From assembly GCF_014490485.1 (NCBI RefSeq), contig NZ_JACTVA010000012.1:31239-95238 (forward strand): 64,000 nt of DNA. Direction: 5' to 3'. Numbering within the stretch: position 1 is the first letter of the stretch; each line of letters opens with the position of its first letter. The position numbers and the translations under genes were made by a program. The notes beneath the pieces are model-generated. The model ran no database searches. It saw only the letters and a list, made by a program, of their open reading frames with translations, and was not told the DNA's origin. Below are positions 8,007 through 17,498 of the stretch, piece by piece. This DNA is from Teichococcus aerophilus (GTDB lineage: Bacteria; Pseudomonadota; Alphaproteobacteria; Acetobacterales; Acetobacteraceae).

Positions 8007-8239
8007 GCATAACGGCCTGAGGTGACGGGCCCTGCAGGCCGCCCAACCAGACAAAGCCGAGAGCACGGCTACCGCAATCCCTCGCGGTTGCTGTGCCTCC
8101 AGCGAAACGTCTGCGCCGATCGTGCCGTAACCTCACATCGACGAGTTGCATGGCTTCGGCGGGCATGACTGCGATCTATTGATCCGCCCAGCACTGCCGA
8201 TTTTGGTGGACTGCAGCGTCATTCGGTATTGACCGGGAG
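8007..8239. other. Non-coding gap after the hydrolase
   Basis: I see no convincing gene here. A weak hairpin (ACCGC, 8-base loop, GCGGT) lies at 8071-8088 and may help termination. Confidence 0.4.
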
Positions 8240-8483
8240 AAGGCTGGGGAATGAATTCCTCAGGCCCCTTCTTTTCTTCTTGAAAATTAATCTTTGCGAT
8301 TTGTTCCGAAAGCGGACGCTTTTGATGATATTTATATTGGGCCATGCAGGCTGAACCGTCAGTCGCCGGAGGTCCAGAACCTCCGGCGCACCTAGCCATC
8401 TCACAAGACGTCCTCTCAACGGCCACGCCCGAAAAACTCGAAAAAGCAAAAGAAGGGGTCCGGGGAATTCTTTCCCCGGCCTT
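8240..8483 (+). repeat. Type A palindromic intergenic element, copy 2 (forward orientation)
   Basis: This copy is 244 bp, the same length as copy 1 but with its core reversed. The left end (AAGGCTGGGGAATGAATTCC) is somewhat decayed. The right end keeps CCGGGGAATTCTTTCCCCGG. The core GC hairpin is at 8364-8388, preceded by CTGAACCGTCAGT. It lies between convergent hydrolase genes. Confidence 0.85.
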
Positions 8484-8495
8484 CACTCTCCCCCT

Positions 8496-9494
8496 TCAGA
8501 CGTGCCGGTACACCGCCACCCCATCCGCTCCGGCCTCGCGCACCACCGCGCCGATGCCCATCAGGCGGTGCAGATGCGCCATGCCCTCGCCCAGCACGAA
8601 GCTGATCTGGTTGTCTTCCATCACGCGGGGGAACAGCACGCGGGAGGCTTCGTAGGCGGTCATCGGCGTGGCCAGGGCTTGGGCCAGGGTGCCCAGGCGT
8701 TCGGCGTGGTGTTCGTCCAGCCAGGCGATGCGGCTGTGCAGCCCGGTGAAGGGGTCGCCGTGGGAGGGCAGGACCAGCGTGTCTTCCGGCAGGTCAAGGA
8801 AGCTGTGGTTGCTGGTGAGGAAATCGGCCAGCGGGTCGCCTTCGATTTCCCAGCTCATCACGCCGATATAGGGGGAGATGCGCGGCAGGATCTGGTCGGC
8901 GCCGATCAGCACGCCAAGCTCGGCGCAGTAGAGGCAGACCATTTCCGGCGCATGGCCCTGGCCGACCTGCACCAGCCAGTCCCGCCCGCCGATGCGCAGC
9001 GTGTCACCGGCCCGCAGGCGCTGGAAGCTGGGGGGCAGGGGCGTCACCTCGGTCCGGAACAGCGGCTGGCGGTTCTCCAGGTATTCCAGGTAGGAGGCGG
9101 GCGCGCCGGCGCGGCGGCCGAGATCCTGTTGCTGCCGCATTAGCGTCTGCGGGTCCTCCGCCAACAGCATGCGGGAGAGCAGGTACTCGGTCCGGCTCAT
9201 CAGCAGCGGGGCGTGCCATCGGTCGCACATCCAACCGGCCAGGCCGACATGGTCGTAGTGGAAATGCGTGGCCAGCATGCGCGTGACCGGCACGCCGCCG
9301 AGCGTGCTGGCGAAGATGCTGTCCCACAGCGCCTGGGCGCCGGGCACGTTGGCGCCGGCATCGATCAGCAGCCAGCCATCGCCGTCGCGCAGCAGCCAGC
9401 AATTCACGTGGTGCGGCGGGAAGGGCAGCGGCATGCGGACCCAGCGCATGTCGGGCAGGATGGCGGTTGTCTCGCCAGGCAGGGGTGGCTGCAT
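8496..9494 (-). CDS. MBL-fold metallo-hydrolase
   Basis: The 332-aa protein has the beta-lactamase-like metal motif THFHYDHVG (His77, His79, Asp81, His82). Further ligands are expected in GQGHAPEM, GADQIL and PSHGDPF. The C-terminal extension after about residue 250, with a short helical dimer-like region, is common in the branch annotated as hydroxyacylglutathione hydrolase-like or thioesterase-like. There is no signal peptide. The gene stands alone between a repeat element and the M48 protease, so the substrate is not indicated. Confidence 0.88.
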   Translation of the reverse strand: MQPPLPGETTAILPDMRWVRMPLPFPPHHVNCWLLRDGDGWLLIDAGANVPGAQALWDSIFASTLGGVPVTRMLATHFHYDHVGLAGWMCDRWHAPLLMSRTEYLLSRMLLAEDPQTLMRQQQDLGRRAGAPASYLEYLENRQPLFRTEVTPLPPSFQRLRAGDTLRIGGRDWLVQVGQGHAPEMVCLYCAELGVLIGADQILPRISPYIGVMSWEIEGDPLADFLTSNHSFLDLPEDTLVLPSHGDPFTGLHSRIAWLDEHHAERLGTLAQALATPMTAYEASRVLFPRVMEDNQISFVLGEGMAHLHRLMGIGAVVREAGADGVAVYRHV

Positions 9495-9787
9495 CGTCTA
9501 TGTCCGCTGCGGTTCTCCACGCTGGCGTAGCTTTTGCGGCGGCGCTTGGCCACCGGGCTTGCGCGGGTGGCGCCGCGATTTAAGGCCGGGTTCTGCCCGG
9601 TGAAAACCACAGTCGCAGGCGGCCACAGGCATGATCGCGGCTGATTGATAGGCGCCTGCTCGGGCTCACGGTGCCTTGAAGGGGCGGTTGTCTGGACAAA
9701 GGTCCGGCACCGACGAACAAGTTCCGCCACGGTTCCTGGCACCCCGGCCCGGCCACCGCTTGCTGCCCACCCTGCGCGGAGAGGCCC
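9495..9787. other. Divergent intergenic region, no gene seen
   Basis: This separates the divergent metallo-hydrolase and M48 genes and should hold both promoters. Only a small hairpin (CCGGG-TTCTG-CCCGG, 9586-9600) stands out. A GGAGAGG ribosome site ends 2 bp before the M48 ATG. Confidence 0.4.
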
Positions 9788-12013
9788 ATGGACCGCTATC
9801 CTGACTCCACCCCAGCCTCGTCCTTCTCCTGGCGTGGGCCGAAGCTGGTGGCGCTGACGGTGCTGTTGCCGCTGGCCTTCGCCGCGCTCGGATACTGGGA
9901 ACAGGGCCGTTCGGTCGAGTTGCAGGAACAGCAGACCAAGACGCGCATCCTGGTGGAGCAGGCGGTGGAGCGGTTACAGGCCGCCACGGCGCGGGACCCG
10001 CAGGCGCGCATCCGCGACAACCAGGGCCGGCCGATGAGCGCCAGCTACACCCTGCAGCGGGCGCAGGACCGGCTGGAGGCGCTGGAGACCGAAGAGATGG
10101 TCGCCGGCATCCGCGGCTACCTGCCGCCGGTGGCGATGTGGGCCGGCGGTCTGGCGGCGCTGCTGGGGGCCACTGGCCTGCTGGCGGCGGTGCTGATGGG
10201 CCGCGCCGGCCGTGCCTCCCGCGCCCGGCTGCTGGCCAGCTTCAACCTGGTGCGGCGAACGCTGCCCTTCCACATGGCCATGCAGATCGTGCTGCTTGCC
10301 GCCGCCAGCCTGGCGGTACTGGGCTTTGAGGGCGCGGCGCTGTGGCATAGCGGCCGGCTTTCCAGCGGCGACGTGAAGCTTATGGCGGTGGCGGGGATGT
10401 TCGGGATCTTCGCCATCATCCTGGTCTTCGGCGCGCTCAGCCAGCTTCGCAAGGCATTGCGGCTGTTCACGCCGGACCCGCTGCCGCTGCTGGGGCGGGA
10501 AGTGAACCGGGACGAGGCCGCCGGCCTGTGGCGCGCGGTGCTGGACCTCTCCGCCCGCTGCAACGCGCAGCCGCCGGAGCACATCGTCGTCGGCCTGACC
10601 GATGGCTACTTCGTCACCTCCAGCGACATCGTGCTGCGGCCGGAGGAACGGCGCATCAGCGGCCGCACCTTGCACGTGCCGCTGCCGCATTTGGCACTGA
10701 CCGACCGGGAGGAAGCTGCCGCGATCATCGGCCACGAGCTCGGCCACTTCTCCGGCGAGGATACCGAGTACAGCCGCCGCTTCGTGCCGATCTATGCCGG
10801 CGTCTCCCGCAGCCTGGAGGCGGTGGCGGAGAGCGAGGCGAACGGCAACGCCCTCAGCCTAGTGCTGACCCGTCCGGCGATGATGCTCGGCCTGTTCGTC
10901 ATGGAGCAGTTCGACCACGCCGTGCATCACTGGAGCCGCCAGCGTGAGTTCGCCGCCGACGCGGTGGGCGCGCGGTTGACCTCCAACAAGGCCGCGGCCA
11001 GCGCCCTGCTGCGCAGCTCCGCCATCCATCCGCGCATCCACGAAATTCTCGGCGAGGTGGCGGAGAAGCCCGCCAACCGTCCGGCCGACCTGCTGCCCGC
11101 CATCCTGCGCGCGGCGGCCGAGCGCGGCCTGGACGACCCGCGCATCCACCTGGAAGAGCAGCAGCCGCACCCGACCGACACCCACCCGCCCACCAGCCAG
11201 CGCATCGCCGCCCTGGGCCTGCTGACGCCGAGCGGCCCGGATGCCGAGGTCCTGGCGCACGCCACCCGCCCCGTGCTGCCGGGCGAGCCCACTGCGCTGG
11301 ACGCCTGCTTCGCCGACCCCGGCGCCATCGGCCGCCTCCTGACCGAGGATTTCGCCGGCGCCCTGCAACAGCACGAAGCGGCAGTGGCCGAGGCGCTGGA
11401 ACGCGCGGCCGCCGCCGTGCAGGCGGAGGACGAGCGCGAGATCTTCGAGAACACCGCAGCCGCCAGCTGGGTCTTCTTCGTGCTCGGCGGCATCCTGGTC
11501 TGCATGGGTGCCGTGGGCATGGCCCTGTGGCTGACCGCCGAGCTGGGGATCGAGACCGTGCTCTCCAGCATGATCATCCTGACGGGCTTGCCGATGCTGG
11601 TGGCCGCCTTGTTTTTCCGCCGGCGCGGCCGCCGCCCTGTCATGGTACTGACCCCCACCGGCTTCCGCAGCCCCGGCCTGGCCGACGAAGTGCCCTGGCT
11701 GGATATCGCCGACTTCACCCTGTTCACCGGCAACGCCCTGCGCCTGGAATTCCTGATCGCGCTGGGCCGGCCCATGCCGCGCAGCATCTCCCGCCGCGCG
11801 AAGGTCGATGCCAGCGGCCGCACGGTCACCCTGCCCAGCTACGGCCTGCGCGGCCTGAAGCCGGCTGCCTATGCCGAATTGCTCGGCACCTACTGGCGCG
11901 CCGCCATTGCCCGCGCGGAATTGGCCCAGCGCCGGGCGGCCACCCCGGCGACAGCGGAGGCGGAGCCCGCGGCGGACGACACGATGATCCGAGCGCCAGG
12001 GCCGTGGGGCTGA
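9788..12013 (+). CDS. Large M48-family membrane zinc metalloprotease
   Basis: The 741-aa inner-membrane protein has four predicted helices before the catalytic region (residues about 15-35, 110-140, 160-185, 195-220). The zinc motif HELGH starts at His316, and the third ligand is probably Glu387 in REFAADAVGA, which is diagnostic for M48 (HtpX/Ste24-like). Two more membrane segments follow near residues 555-605, then a cytoplasmic tail. It is much longer than HtpX (about 290 aa), so it belongs to an extended M48 branch. A role in membrane protein quality control is inferred from the family. Confidence 0.87.
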   Translation: MDRYPDSTPASSFSWRGPKLVALTVLLPLAFAALGYWEQGRSVELQEQQTKTRILVEQAVERLQAATARDPQARIRDNQGRPMSASYTLQRAQDRLEALETEEMVAGIRGYLPPVAMWAGGLAALLGATGLLAAVLMGRAGRASRARLLASFNLVRRTLPFHMAMQIVLLAAASLAVLGFEGAALWHSGRLSSGDVKLMAVAGMFGIFAIILVFGALSQLRKALRLFTPDPLPLLGREVNRDEAAGLWRAVLDLSARCNAQPPEHIVVGLTDGYFVTSSDIVLRPEERRISGRTLHVPLPHLALTDREEAAAIIGHELGHFSGEDTEYSRRFVPIYAGVSRSLEAVAESEANGNALSLVLTRPAMMLGLFVMEQFDHAVHHWSRQREFAADAVGARLTSNKAAASALLRSSAIHPRIHEILGEVAEKPANRPADLLPAILRAAAERGLDDPRIHLEEQQPHPTDTHPPTSQRIAALGLLTPSGPDAEVLAHATRPVLPGEPTALDACFADPGAIGRLLTEDFAGALQQHEAAVAEALERAAAAVQAEDEREIFENTAAASWVFFVLGGILVCMGAVGMALWLTAELGIETVLSSMIILTGLPMLVAALFFRRRGRRPVMVLTPTGFRSPGLADEVPWLDIADFTLFTGNALRLEFLIALGRPMPRSISRRAKVDASGRTVTLPSYGLRGLKPAAYAELLGTYWRAAIARAELAQRRAATPATAEAEPAADDTMIRAPGPWG

Positions 12014-12059
12014 GAGCGCGCATTCTTGTGGAGCGCTGCAACGCTGGGTGAAGGCGGTC

Positions 12060-12264
12060 AGGCCGGGGAAAGAATTTCCCGACCTCTTCTTTTACTTTTT
12101 CGATTTTCTGGGGCGGCTGGTGAGGGCGCGGTCCTGAGAGGCGACTGACGTTCAGCCCTTATGGCCCACCTATAAATACCAAGCAGCGTCCGCTCTCAGT
12201 CCTGAGGCGCAACGCCAAGCTCCCAGAAAAAAGAAGGGGCCCGGGGAGTTCTTTCCCCGGCCTT
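12060..12264 (-). repeat. Type A palindromic intergenic element, copy 3 (internal deletion)
   Basis: This 205-bp copy has both terminal hairpins (AGGCCGGGGAAAGAATTTCC and its mirror) and the conserved segment CAGCGTCCGCTCTCAGTCCT. The central GC-rich palindrome is missing: GAGAGGCGACTGACGTTCAG joins directly. The core is in reverse orientation, like copy 1. It lies between the convergent M48 and mutL genes. Confidence 0.82.
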
Positions 12265-12316
12265 TTCCACGTTGGTGAGGCGTACGGACCCTAACCAAAA
12301 CGCCGCACGCAACCCT

Positions 12317-14116
12317 TCAGCGCCGCCCGAACAACTTCTCGAATTCCGGCTTTCCGAAGCGCAGGAAGGTCGGCCGGCCGTGGCTGCAGGTGGCGGCGCG
12401 TGGGGTGGATTCCATCTGCCGCAGCAGCGCCGACATCTCTTCCGGCTTCAAGCGACGGCCGGCGCGGATGGAGCCATGGCAGGCCATGCGGGCGATGGCG
12501 GCATCCAGCTTGCGGTCCAGCGCCGTGGCTTCTTCCCACTCGGCCAGTTCGGCGGCCAGGTCGCGCAGCAGTGGCGCCGGGTCCGGGTTGCCGAGCAGCG
12601 CCGGCATGGCGCGCACCAGCAGGGCGCCACCGCCGAAGCCTTCGATCTCCAGGCCCAGCCTTGCCAGTGTCGGTGCGGCCTCCGCCAGCCGGGCGGCGTC
12701 CAGGGCAGGCATGTCCACCACGGCGGGCAGCAGCAGGGGCTGGGTGCGCACGGCGCCGTCCAGGAACTGGGCGCGCAGTTGCTCGTGCATCAGGCGCTCA
12801 TGCGCCGCGTGCTGGTCCACCAGCACCATGGCGCCGTCGGGCGCCTCGGCGACGATGTAGGTGTCCATCAACTGCGCCACCGGGCGGCCGAGCGGGGCAT
12901 CGTCGTCATGCGCCACGGGCGGGGTGGGGAGGCCGGTTTCGGCGGGGCGCCAGGCGGGCAGGGGGGCGGGCAGGCGTAGGCCAGGCTGCCAGGCGCCGGG
13001 GCGTGGCGCGGGGACCAGGAAGCCATTGTTGGCCGGGGTCTCGGCGAAGCCGGGCGGCAAGGTCGGGTGCGGCTCGGCAGCTGTGGCCAGGGCAGGTTCC
13101 GGCATGTCGCTGCTGGCCACCGGGGCCGTGCCGGCGCCGACGGCAAGGGAACGGCGCAGGGCGGAAATCAGCGCGCCACGCACCGCGCCGCCGTCGCGGA
13201 AGCGCAACTCGGTCTTCATCGGGTGCACGTTGACGTCGACAGCCTCGGGCGGCACCTCCAGGAACAGCGCAGCCACCGGGTGCCGCCCGTTGGCGATCAG
13301 GTCCCGGTAAGCCACCCGCAGTGCCGCGCGCAGCAGCGGGTCCCGCACCGGGCGGCGGTTCACCACCAGGTGCTGCTCCGCCCCGGTGGCGCGGGTGTGG
13401 GTGGGCAACGCCGCCACGCCATCCAGCGCTAGGTCGTTCCACAGCCCGTGCACCGGCACGCAGGCCCGGGCGAATTCCGGCCCCAGCAGGGCCGCGACGC
13501 GGCCGACGCGGTCGCTGGCGGCGAGGTTCAGCACCTCCCGCCCCTCGACCTCGACGCGGAAGGCCACTTCCGGCCAGGCCAGCGCCAGGCGGCGCACTGC
13601 CTCCACGGCATGGGCGGCTTCGGTCGGCGGCGTCTTCATGAACTTGCGGCGGGCGGGGGTGGCGAAGAACAGGTCCCGCACGTCGATGCGCGTGCCCGGC
13701 GCGCCGGAGGCCGGCATGACCTCGCCCTTCCGCCCGGCCTCCACCTCCAGCCGGAAGGCGTCGCCGCCCGGCGTACGGGTGGTGACGCTGAGGCGGGAGA
13801 CGGCGGCGATGGAGGGCAGTGCCTCCCCCCGGAAGCCCAGCGTGGCGATGGCGAACAGCGTGGCCTCGTCCGGCAACTTGCTGGTGGCGTGGCGCTCCAC
13901 CGCCATGGCCAGGTCCTTGGCAGTCATGCCTGCCCCGTCATCTTCCACCAGGATGCGGGCCAGGCCACCCCCCTCCAGCGTGACGGCGACATGGCGGGCG
14001 CCGGCATCCAGCGCATTCTCCACCAGCTCCTTCACCGCCGCGGCAGGGCGCTCCACCACTTCGCCGGCGGCGATGCGGTCGGCGGTGGTGGAGGGCAGCA
14101 GGCGGATGACGTTCAT
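12317..14116 (-). CDS. mutL: DNA mismatch repair endonuclease MutL
   Basis: The 599-aa MutL has the N-terminal GHKL ATPase (VVERPAAAVKELVENALDAG, DDGAGM, GFRGEALPSI, then the PARRKFMK loop) and a C-terminal dimerisation domain. The C-terminus carries the metal-dependent nicking motif DQHAAHERLMHE (DQHAxxExxxxE) with the accompanying ACHGSIRAG and CSHGRPTFLRF. This MutL is therefore expected to be the endonuclease itself, as in bacteria without MutH. A proline-rich linker covers about residues 330-405. The gene diverges from an ABC importer. Confidence 0.97.
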   Translation of the reverse strand: MNVIRLLPSTTADRIAAGEVVERPAAAVKELVENALDAGARHVAVTLEGGGLARILVEDDGAGMTAKDLAMAVERHATSKLPDEATLFAIATLGFRGEALPSIAAVSRLSVTTRTPGGDAFRLEVEAGRKGEVMPASGAPGTRIDVRDLFFATPARRKFMKTPPTEAAHAVEAVRRLALAWPEVAFRVEVEGREVLNLAASDRVGRVAALLGPEFARACVPVHGLWNDLALDGVAALPTHTRATGAEQHLVVNRRPVRDPLLRAALRVAYRDLIANGRHPVAALFLEVPPEAVDVNVHPMKTELRFRDGGAVRGALISALRRSLAVGAGTAPVASSDMPEPALATAAEPHPTLPPGFAETPANNGFLVPAPRPGAWQPGLRLPAPLPAWRPAETGLPTPPVAHDDDAPLGRPVAQLMDTYIVAEAPDGAMVLVDQHAAHERLMHEQLRAQFLDGAVRTQPLLLPAVVDMPALDAARLAEAAPTLARLGLEIEGFGGGALLVRAMPALLGNPDPAPLLRDLAAELAEWEEATALDRKLDAAIARMACHGSIRAGRRLKPEEMSALLRQMESTPRAATCSHGRPTFLRFGKPEFEKLFGRR

Positions 14117-14236
14117 GGCAGCGTGCTTATACCCCGGCGGCGGGGGTGGGCAGAAGGGCCGCGCGCGCCGGGCGGCCAGCGCCTTTCATCAATCCTTCAC
14201 AGCTTGGACGCCGCATTTCCGATAAGGGCCCGCTGC

Positions 14237-15280
14237 ATGCAATCCGCCCTGACCGTCGAAGGGGTCTGCGTCGATTACGGCGCCAGCCGCGTGCTGCGCC
14301 AGATCAACCTGACCGTGAAGAAAAGTGAGTTCGTCGCGCTGCTGGGGGCCTCCGGCTGCGGCAAGACGACGCTGCTGCGCGCCATTGCCGGCTTCGTGCC
14401 GGTGGCGCAGGGCCGCATCGGGGTCGAGGGCCGCGACATCACCCATGCGCCGCCCGAGGCGCGCGGCAATGCCATGGTGTTCCAGTCCTACGCGCTGTGG
14501 CCGCACATGACGGTGGCGCGCAACATCGGCTACGGGCTGAAGCTGCGCGGCTGGGCCAAGGCGCGCATCGCCGCGCGGGTGGTGGAACTGCTGGCGCTGC
14601 TACGGCTGGATGGGTTGGGGGACCGGCTGCCGGCACAGCTTTCCGGCGGCCAGCGGCAGCGCGTGGCGCTCGGCCGCGCCCTGGCGGTGGAGCCGCCGCT
14701 GCTGTTGCTGGACGAGCCGATGTCCAACCTCGACGCCCGGGTGCGGGAGACGCTGCGGCATGAGCTGCGGGCCCTGCAACGGCAGCTCGGCATCACCGCC
14801 ATCCACGTCACGCATGATCGGGAGGAGGCCATGACCCTGGCCGACCGCATCCTGCTGCTGCGGGATGGCGTGATCGCGCAGGAAGGTCCGCCGGAGGCGT
14901 TGTGGTCCCGCCCGGCCTCCGCCTATGTCGCCGACTTCCTGGGCGCGACCAACGAACTGGCCGTGCAGGCCGGCGGCGGTGCGGTGCGCGGCGGTGCTGG
15001 CGGCGCGGTGGCGGTGGCCCTGCCGGATGGCCCCGCCCGCCTGCTGTTCCGCCCGCAGGAGGCAACGGTGCTACCCGTGGGGGAGGCGCCGCCGCCCGGC
15101 CTGGTGTTCGAAGGCGTGGCCCGCCAGGTCACCTATCCCGGCGGCGGCTTCCGCGTCGCCATCGAGACCAGCGGGCGGCAAGTGCTGGCCGACTCCGCCT
15201 GGAGCCCCGCCGAGGGCAGCGCCGTGCGGCTGCTGGTGCCGCCTGCCGCCGCGCACGTCTTCGCTGCCACGCAGACGTAA
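14237..15280 (+). CDS. ABC importer ATPase, PotA-like
   Basis: This is a 347-aa nucleotide-binding subunit: Walker A GASGCGKTT (near residue 38), Q-loop in VFQSYALWPH, signature LSGGQRQR, Walker B LLLLDEP, H-loop HVTHDREEA, and a C-terminal TOBE-type domain (LLFRPQEATVLPVGE). It heads an operon with a binding protein and two permeases, so the importer is complete. The same frame is open far upstream, antisense to mutL. The ATG at 14237 starts the conserved domain. Confidence 0.92.
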   Translation: MQSALTVEGVCVDYGASRVLRQINLTVKKSEFVALLGASGCGKTTLLRAIAGFVPVAQGRIGVEGRDITHAPPEARGNAMVFQSYALWPHMTVARNIGYGLKLRGWAKARIAARVVELLALLRLDGLGDRLPAQLSGGQRQRVALGRALAVEPPLLLLDEPMSNLDARVRETLRHELRALQRQLGITAIHVTHDREEAMTLADRILLLRDGVIAQEGPPEALWSRPASAYVADFLGATNELAVQAGGGAVRGGAGGAVAVALPDGPARLLFRPQEATVLPVGEAPPPGLVFEGVARQVTYPGGGFRVAIETSGRQVLADSAWSPAEGSAVRLLVPPAAAHVFAATQT

Positions 15281-15382
15281 CCCAAGCGTCAGACAGCGGT
15301 CATGCGCGCGGCGTAAGCGCGCAGCCAGCCAGCGTCACGGGACGCCCGCACCCACCTGTCCGCTTCTTGAAGGTCCAAGACC

Positions 15383-16540
15383 ATGATGCGCCGCCGCACG
15401 CTGTTCGCCGCCCTGCCGGCCCTGGCCGCCCCGCTCGCCACCCATCCCGCCGCCGCGCAGCAGCGCGTGACGCTGAACGTCATGACGGCCGGCGACCAGA
15501 ACATGGTCGACTACATCACCGACTATCTCGGCCCGATGTTCGAGCGGCAGAACCCCGGCGTGAGCGTGCGCGCCGTCGGCACCGGCGCCGGCGATTCCGG
15601 CAGCCAGCGGATCTGGGAGCGGCTGGAGGCGCAGCGCCGCGCCGGTGCCACGGCCGTCGATGTCGACGTCGCGGTGGTGCACCAGTCGATGGCCGGCCGC
15701 ATGGTCGCCGAGAAGCTGCTGAGCCGCTACCGGGCCGACATCTCCACCGGTGCGCTGACCACGGCCGCGGTGGCGAGCAACGCGCTGGGCCAGGATGTCG
15801 ATGGCTACGTGATGCCGATGTTCAACAGCCAGGTCGCCATCGCCTACAACCCGGATCGGGTGACCGAGGTGCCGCAGACCTTCGCGGCGCTGGAAGCCTG
15901 GGCCAAGGCGCACCCGAAGCGCTTCGGCTATAACGGCATCCGCGGCGGCATGGCCGGCGTCGGCTTCGTCTTCGGCTGGACCTATGCCTTCGGCCCCGAC
16001 CAGCGCCTGCTGCTGGAAGGCCCCTTCAATGCCGAGGCAGTGCGGGCGCTGACGCCCGCCCTGCAGCGCCTGAAGGCCTTCAACGCCAATGCCGTCATCA
16101 CCCCCGGCAATGCCGGCACGCTGGATGCGCTGAACCGGGGCGAGATCGACATGGGCCCGGTGTGGATGGACATGTTCTACACCTGGCAGGCGGAGGGGCG
16201 GCTCAACCCCTCCATGCGTCTGGTGCTGCCGGAGAGCGGCCTGCCGGGCCAGCCGATGTACTACGTGATCCCGGACAAGGCCGCGCACGCGGCCGCGGCG
16301 CGCAAGTTCATCGAGCTGGCGACCAGCCCGCAGGTGCAGGCGGACGGCATCGTCAAGCGCTTCAACTGGCTGCCGGGCATCGATGCGCAGCATGTGCGCC
16401 AGAACCTGGACCAGGCCACCTGGAACCGCCTGTTCCGCGACATCGGGCCGGAGCAGCTGGCGCAGGGCGCGCGGCCGATGCCGCAGGCCGAGTTCTTCAA
16501 GGCCATCCAGGAAGCCTATGAGCGCGTGGTGCTGAACTGA
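15383..16540 (+). CDS. ABC importer periplasmic substrate-binding protein
   Basis: The 385-aa extracellular solute-binding protein has an arginine-rich signal peptide (MMRRRTLFAALPALAAPL, cleavage near AAAQ). The two-lobed fold is suggested by VTLNVMTAGDQNMVDYI, DVDVAVVHQSMAG and GVGFVFGWTYAFGP. It matches the family 1 or PotD/AfuA-like group that feeds two-permease importers. The ligand is unknown; polyamines, iron chelates, sugars and phosphonates are all handled by relatives. A GC-rich dyad (15304-15322) lies in the gap after the ATPase. Confidence 0.88.
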   Translation: MMRRRTLFAALPALAAPLATHPAAAQQRVTLNVMTAGDQNMVDYITDYLGPMFERQNPGVSVRAVGTGAGDSGSQRIWERLEAQRRAGATAVDVDVAVVHQSMAGRMVAEKLLSRYRADISTGALTTAAVASNALGQDVDGYVMPMFNSQVAIAYNPDRVTEVPQTFAALEAWAKAHPKRFGYNGIRGGMAGVGFVFGWTYAFGPDQRLLLEGPFNAEAVRALTPALQRLKAFNANAVITPGNAGTLDALNRGEIDMGPVWMDMFYTWQAEGRLNPSMRLVLPESGLPGQPMYYVIPDKAAHAAAARKFIELATSPQVQADGIVKRFNWLPGIDAQHVRQNLDQATWNRLFRDIGPEQLAQGARPMPQAEFFKAIQEAYERVVLN

Positions 16541-16625
16541 CGCCGCCCCAGGCCGAAGCCAGCCAGGCCGGAGCCAACCTGGCCGGCACCAGCCTGGACT
16601 GATCCATACCGGACCGACACGGGCC

Positions 16626-16647
16626 GGGGAGGGCCACGGCCTTCCCC
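16626..16647. terminator. Hairpin between binding-protein and permease genes
   Basis: GGGGAGGGCC and GGCCTTCCCC form a near-perfect 10-bp stem around AC. With no T-run, it is more likely an mRNA stabiliser or attenuator keeping the binding protein more abundant than the permeases. Confidence 0.45.
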
Positions 16648-16682
16648 GCGCCGATGCAGGGGTGGGCCAGGCCCTTCCCCGG

Positions 16683-17498
16683 ATGAACATAATGCCCTTT
16701 CTGCTGGTGGCGCCGTCGCTTCTGCTGGTTGGCGCCTTCTTCCTGTTTCCGCTGCTGCTGTCCGTGCAGGGCGCCTTCATGGGCGCGGACGGGCCGACGC
16801 TGGCGCATTTCCGCACCGCCTTCGGCCTGTACCGCAACGACATGCTGGTCACGCTGCTGATCACCGGCTGCGCCACCGCGCTGATCGGCGCTGGCAGCAT
16901 CGCCATCGGCGGCTACCTGACGCTCGGCGGCAGCCGCAGGGCGCGTGCCGTGCTGGCCTGGCTGTACCGCTGGCCGCTGTTCATCCCGTTCATCGTCGCC
17001 GGGCAGTCCATGCGTGGCTTCCTCGGCCAGAACGGGCTGATGAACAGCGCCCTGGTCGGCGCCGGCATGCCGGAGATGTGGGCGCAATCCTTCCTGGACT
17101 GGCGCGGCATCGTCATCACCTTCGTGTGGAAGCAACTGCCCTTCGCCACGCTGCTGATCGCCGGTGCCATGGCGGCGATGGACCGGGCGCAGATCGAGGC
17201 CGCGCAGAACCTGGGCGCCGGCCGCCTGAGGGTGCTGCTGGGGGTGGTGCTGCCGCAGGTCTCCCGCAACATCACCGTGGCGCTGATCCTCTCCTTCGTC
17301 ACCATGATGGGCGTGCTCTCGGTCCCGCTGATGATCAGCGGGCAGAGCCCTTCCATGCTGACCATCCCGATGGCCTGGCGTATCAACTCGCTGGGCGACT
17401 ACGCGACCGCCAATGCCCTGGGCGTCCTGGCCTGCCTGATGACCGGGATGGTGGCCTGGGTCTGGCTGCGGCAGGCGGCGGCGGAGAAAGCGAAATGA
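16683..17498 (+). CDS. ABC importer permease 1
   Basis: The roughly 271-aa inner-membrane protein has about six transmembrane helices, the first at PFLLVAPSLLLVGAFFLFPLL. The cytoplasmic coupling (EAA-type) loop reads EAAQNLGAGRLRVLLGVVLP near residues 175-195. A GTG at 16662 is in frame and could be the start instead; neither site has a strong Shine-Dalgarno. The stop overlaps the next permease by ATGA, indicating coupled translation. Confidence 0.9.
   Translation: MNIMPFLLVAPSLLLVGAFFLFPLLLSVQGAFMGADGPTLAHFRTAFGLYRNDMLVTLLITGCATALIGAGSIAIGGYLTLGGSRRARAVLAWLYRWPLFIPFIVAGQSMRGFLGQNGLMNSALVGAGMPEMWAQSFLDWRGIVITFVWKQLPFATLLIAGAMAAMDRAQIEAAQNLGAGRLRVLLGVVLPQVSRNITVALILSFVTMMGVLSVPLMISGQSPSMLTIPMAWRINSLGDYATANALGVLACLMTGMVAWVWLRQAAAEKAK

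Noticed and set aside
8133..8486. 117-codon minus-strand frame running through element copy 2
   Set aside because: It crosses the repeat from end to end and other copies do not keep the frame open in a consistent way.
13448..14236. Long N-terminal extension of the ABC ATPase frame
   Set aside because: The extension is antisense to mutL and the ATPase domain begins right after the ATG at 14237.
16549..16593. Three imperfect 15-bp tandem repeats after the binding-protein gene, reading as pentapeptide-like residues in another frame
   Set aside because: Too short, no ribosome site or start codon; probably chance low complexity.
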